Shown piece by piece: positions 61,766 through 64,000 of a stretch of DNA of 64,000 nt. The stretch lies in the NCBI GenBank assembly GCA_016787895.1, contig JAEUTN010000012.1, positions 1 through 64,000 on the forward strand. The letters run 5' to 3'. The position numbers were made by a program, and so were the translations under genes. The notes under the pieces are model-generated. The model worked only from the letters and a program-made list of their open reading frames with translations. It did no database searches and was not told where the DNA came from. This DNA is from Bacteroidia bacterium (lineage in GTDB: Bacteria > Bacteroidota > Bacteroidia > B-17B0 > Aurantibacillaceae). Position 1 is the first letter of the stretch, and each line of letters begins with the position of its first letter.

Positions 61766-63427
61766 TTATCTGATCACTTTAATACCAACGGTAGAGTTGT
61801 GCAATTTTCCATCAGGACCCTTTACCTTGGCATCAATGTAAATTTTAGAACCTACATCAGCGTTTGAGAAAAGGCTTTTAGCGGCTGCGTCCAGATTACT
61901 TCCTTTGCCACCTGCTACCATTACTTTACCTTTTACTTTACCAATTACCTCGTATTCCAAAACCACATAATTGGCCTGAAAGTCGAATCCGCTTGCACCG
62001 GCACCTACTGAACCAGCGGTTGACAATTCTCCTTTTTTCATCTCGGAAGGAGCAAACTTTCCGGCAATTTTTAATTCAGGTTTAGGTAAGGGCTTTACTT
62101 TAAATTTAAAAGGAGCACCCTGAGGACGAACACCTTCTTTGGTTTTAGCAAGAACGGTAATCAAACACTCTCCTGTACCCGAAAAGGAAAGCTCGTATTT
62201 ACCAGGACCTTTTTGAACTGAGCGTACGCCCGAACCGGTTGGTGAAATACTCACATCTGCAGGAGCTATACCTGCAGCAGAGGCTGAAACAGGATTAGGC
62301 ACACCGGCATAAAAAACGTTCATAAAATCAGCGGAAACAACACCAGCTGGAGGTGCTACCTTATATTCCTGGCTAAACGGAAAATACTCATACGTTCCAT
62401 CAGGCTTTTTAAACTTGATAACCCCTTTATAGGTTTGATCACCTACACCACCGGTATTCACCTTGTATTTACCACGACCTTCAACGATAGGTAACGGCGT
62501 TCCTTTGGCTCCGTTTCTGGCCTGCAAAGAGTCGATTCCCATCATTACTTCCATATCGCCCTCACCTAATTTTGAGAAGGCTGCGGAAAGAAAGATGTCC
62601 GCTTCATAGGCTTGTCCGGACTGAATATAAGATGAAGGAGCGATAATTCCGGCAATCAAACGATCGGGCTTAATGGATAATTTACCGCTCGCTGCAGAAA
62701 ACACCTGTAAAATTTCGGCCTCGGCGTTTTTTACTTCCACCTGCATTTTGCTGAGGTTCGCAATCACGGCAGCCATTGGCAAGTGGTAAATGTTCTCAAT
62801 TTCCCATGTCATCTTAATGCCGTCCTCTACTTCACCACTGCTGTGGGGTTTAAGGTCGTTTAGTTTACGTTTTAAGTTTTCGTAATCTGCCGGAAAAAGA
62901 CGTTGACCGTCTGTTTTTTGCATCTTCTCAATCATTGCCAACAAATCGTTGGAAAGCTTTTCGAGATTTGCTTTTAACTCAGTTGCGGTTAACGGACCTG
63001 ATATTGGAGTGGTTGGTTCAGAACCCAACAGGGCGTAACCCGGATCGTCATAATTGTCATAGTTTCCTGTGTATTTAAGCTGCATGGTATCCGCTGATGC
63101 CGGATTTTCAGGCTTTTCGGTCGCTATCAACACCTTTTTCTTCACGTCCTCAATGTATTTAATCATCCCGTCGAACATTTTCTGAGCTTCGAGTGATTTC
63201 TCGTAATAAGGACGGGCACCATTATTTCCTTCTAAAGAAAGTTTAAAGGCTTCTGAAATTCGTTTGTTGTTCTCTGAAAGGTTATCCCTCGAGCGCTCCA
63301 TACTCTCATTCACACGGATGTAACCTTTAAGCACCGATTTGGAAATGTTCAGAGCTAAAAGGGCCGTGAGCACGAGGTACATCATGCCTATCATTTTCTG
63401 CCTTGGGGTTTCTTTGCCGCCTCCCAT
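61766..63427 (-). CDS. gldM: T9SS motor component GldM
   Basis: 553 residues. MGGGKETPRQKMIGMMYLVL opens the protein; the single membrane span is about residues 13-30 (IGMMYLVLTALLALNISK). The long periplasmic part has four successive domains; ILQVFSAASGKLSIKPDRLI, IAPSSYIQSGQAYEADIFLS, VSISPTGSGVRSVQKGPGKY and FKFKVKPLPKPELKIAGKFA are family landmarks. GldM with GldL makes the proton-driven rotary motor of the T9SS, and its periplasmic end reaches GldKN. 55 bp after gldL. Confidence 0.97.
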   Translation of the reverse strand: MGGGKETPRQKMIGMMYLVLTALLALNISKSVLKGYIRVNESMERSRDNLSENNKRISEAFKLSLEGNNGARPYYEKSLEAQKMFDGMIKYIEDVKKKVLIATEKPENPASADTMQLKYTGNYDNYDDPGYALLGSEPTTPISGPLTATELKANLEKLSNDLLAMIEKMQKTDGQRLFPADYENLKRKLNDLKPHSSGEVEDGIKMTWEIENIYHLPMAAVIANLSKMQVEVKNAEAEILQVFSAASGKLSIKPDRLIAGIIAPSSYIQSGQAYEADIFLSAAFSKLGEGDMEVMMGIDSLQARNGAKGTPLPIVEGRGKYKVNTGGVGDQTYKGVIKFKKPDGTYEYFPFSQEYKVAPPAGVVSADFMNVFYAGVPNPVSASAAGIAPADVSISPTGSGVRSVQKGPGKYELSFSGTGECLITVLAKTKEGVRPQGAPFKFKVKPLPKPELKIAGKFAPSEMKKGELSTAGSVGAGASGFDFQANYVVLEYEVIGKVKGKVMVAGGKGSNLDAAAKSLFSNADVGSKIYIDAKVKGPDGKLHNSTVGIKVIR

Positions 63428-63482
63428 ATTTTCTTAGTGTTGTGTGTTAGTTAGTACTACTTGAATGGTTATTGATCAGGCA

Positions 63483-64000
63483 TTATGAACGTACGTTCAT
63501 GGCGCTTAACATGTTGCCATAAACAGTATTCAGGGCAGTAAGGTTATTTGACAAGGAAGCCATTTCCTGACGGTATTTTTTAGTATCATCAATTGAATCG
63601 TTGAGGTTTTTCATCAATTCACCCAAACCGTCATAGAATTTGGTTGTAGCTTCGAGATTGGTACGACTGCTTTGTAACTGCAATTCATAGGTAGCATTCA
63701 ATGCAGATAAGTTCTTTGATACCATGTTCATGGATTCACCAATGGATACACCGGCATCATTGGCCTGAGCCAAAGAAGAAATGGATTCTGCAGCCTTGCT
63801 GTAGGTATCAGATAAATGCGCCACATTGCTGGACGCTTTTTTCACGCTGTCAACGTATTCGTTGGTGGCGGCCGTAGCGTTGCTGATATCGGCGATTTTA
63901 TTGGCACTTTCACCCAGATTACGCATGCCGCTGCTTAAACTTTCGATTAATTCAGGACCAATTTTTGCGTCGGCCAACAGATTATCCAATTGAGCCGTAA
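63483..64000 (-). CDS. gldL: T9SS motor component GldL, C-terminal part (cut by window edge)
   Basis: About 171 codons are visible; the start lies beyond base 64000, so the two N-terminal membrane spans are outside the window. The visible part begins TAQLDNLLADAKIGPELIES and continues LSSGMRNLGESANKIADISN, then helical cytoplasmic coiled-coil sequence to YGNMLSAMNVRS. This is the cytoplasmic domain of GldL, the stator-like partner of GldM. The reading frame is open to the edge. Confidence 0.94.
   Translation of the reverse strand, partial: TAQLDNLLADAKIGPELIESLSSGMRNLGESANKIADISNATAATNEYVDSVKKASSNVAHLSDTYSKAAESISSLAQANDAGVSIGESMNMVSKNLSALNATYELQLQSSRTNLEATTKFYDGLGELMKNLNDSIDDTKKYRQEMASLSNNLTALNTVYGNMLSAMNVRS

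Overview
The window is chromosomal DNA of a member of the Bacteroidota (class Bacteroidia, probably Flavobacteriales or a neighbouring order). The evidence is: gldL-gldM-gldN of the type IX secretion system (T9SS), two proteins with C-terminal T9SS sorting domains, a GLPGLI-family protein, promoters of the TTTG-N19/20-TAnnTTTG type, almost no Shine-Dalgarno sequences, a fused alpha/beta 2-oxoacid dehydrogenase E1, and a methylmalonyl-CoA mutase pair. I do not recognise the species. There are no rRNA or tRNA genes and no CRISPR array that I can see.

Layout. (1) 1-5.3 kb is accessory. It holds the distal part of an integron-like cassette array (two complete attC sites, one half site, two small cassette genes, no integrase in view), a T9SS cargo protein, a decayed elongation factor P-like pseudogene and a small membrane protein. 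The block is bracketed by two copies of a ~104-bp imperfect palindrome. (2) 5.3-28.3 kb holds an unknown secreted protein, mutB-mutA, a 2044-residue alpha-2-macroglobulin with a thioester motif, small envelope genes (32-aa membrane peptide, DUF2892, lipocalin, acyltransferase), an NADP-binding reductase, CHAD and SRAP proteins, an outer-membrane barrel/GLPGLI pair, two tandem barrel paralogues, a TetR regulator and TatD. (3) 28.3-33.9 kb is core: rplM-rpsI-rpsB-tsf-pyrH, then dnaG on the other strand. (4) 34.4-38.1 kb is a cluster of unknown membrane proteins around a small winged-helix regulator; the same palindrome lies in front of the first and third genes. (5) 38.1-45.5 kb holds a repeat-containing T9SS cargo protein, a TPR protein, threonine aldolase, the fused E1 and a barrel-like protein. 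(6) 45.5-50.3 kb holds rpsU-xerC-hpf (hpf with an exceptional Shine-Dalgarno sequence), nrnA, an unknown gene and an acyl-CoA carboxylase beta subunit. (7) 50.4-56.5 kb is a signalling operon: a giant membrane PAS/GAF sensor ending in a SpoIIE/PP2C phosphatase, followed by SiaC-like, SiaB-like and SiaC-like proteins. (8) 56.5-64 kb is envelope biogenesis on the minus strand: gldL (cut by the window edge), gldM, gldN, a TlpA-type thioredoxin, a two-domain parvulin isomerase and a PpiC/SurA-like lipoprotein.

The best candidates for under-described biology are the Sia-type partner switch with two phospho-acceptor proteins and no visible cyclase, the shared operator of the winged-helix/membrane-protein cluster, the Shine-Dalgarno-bearing hpf next to rpsU, and the cassette array with its flanking palindromic repeats. 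Everything here is read by eye; no similarity search was run.
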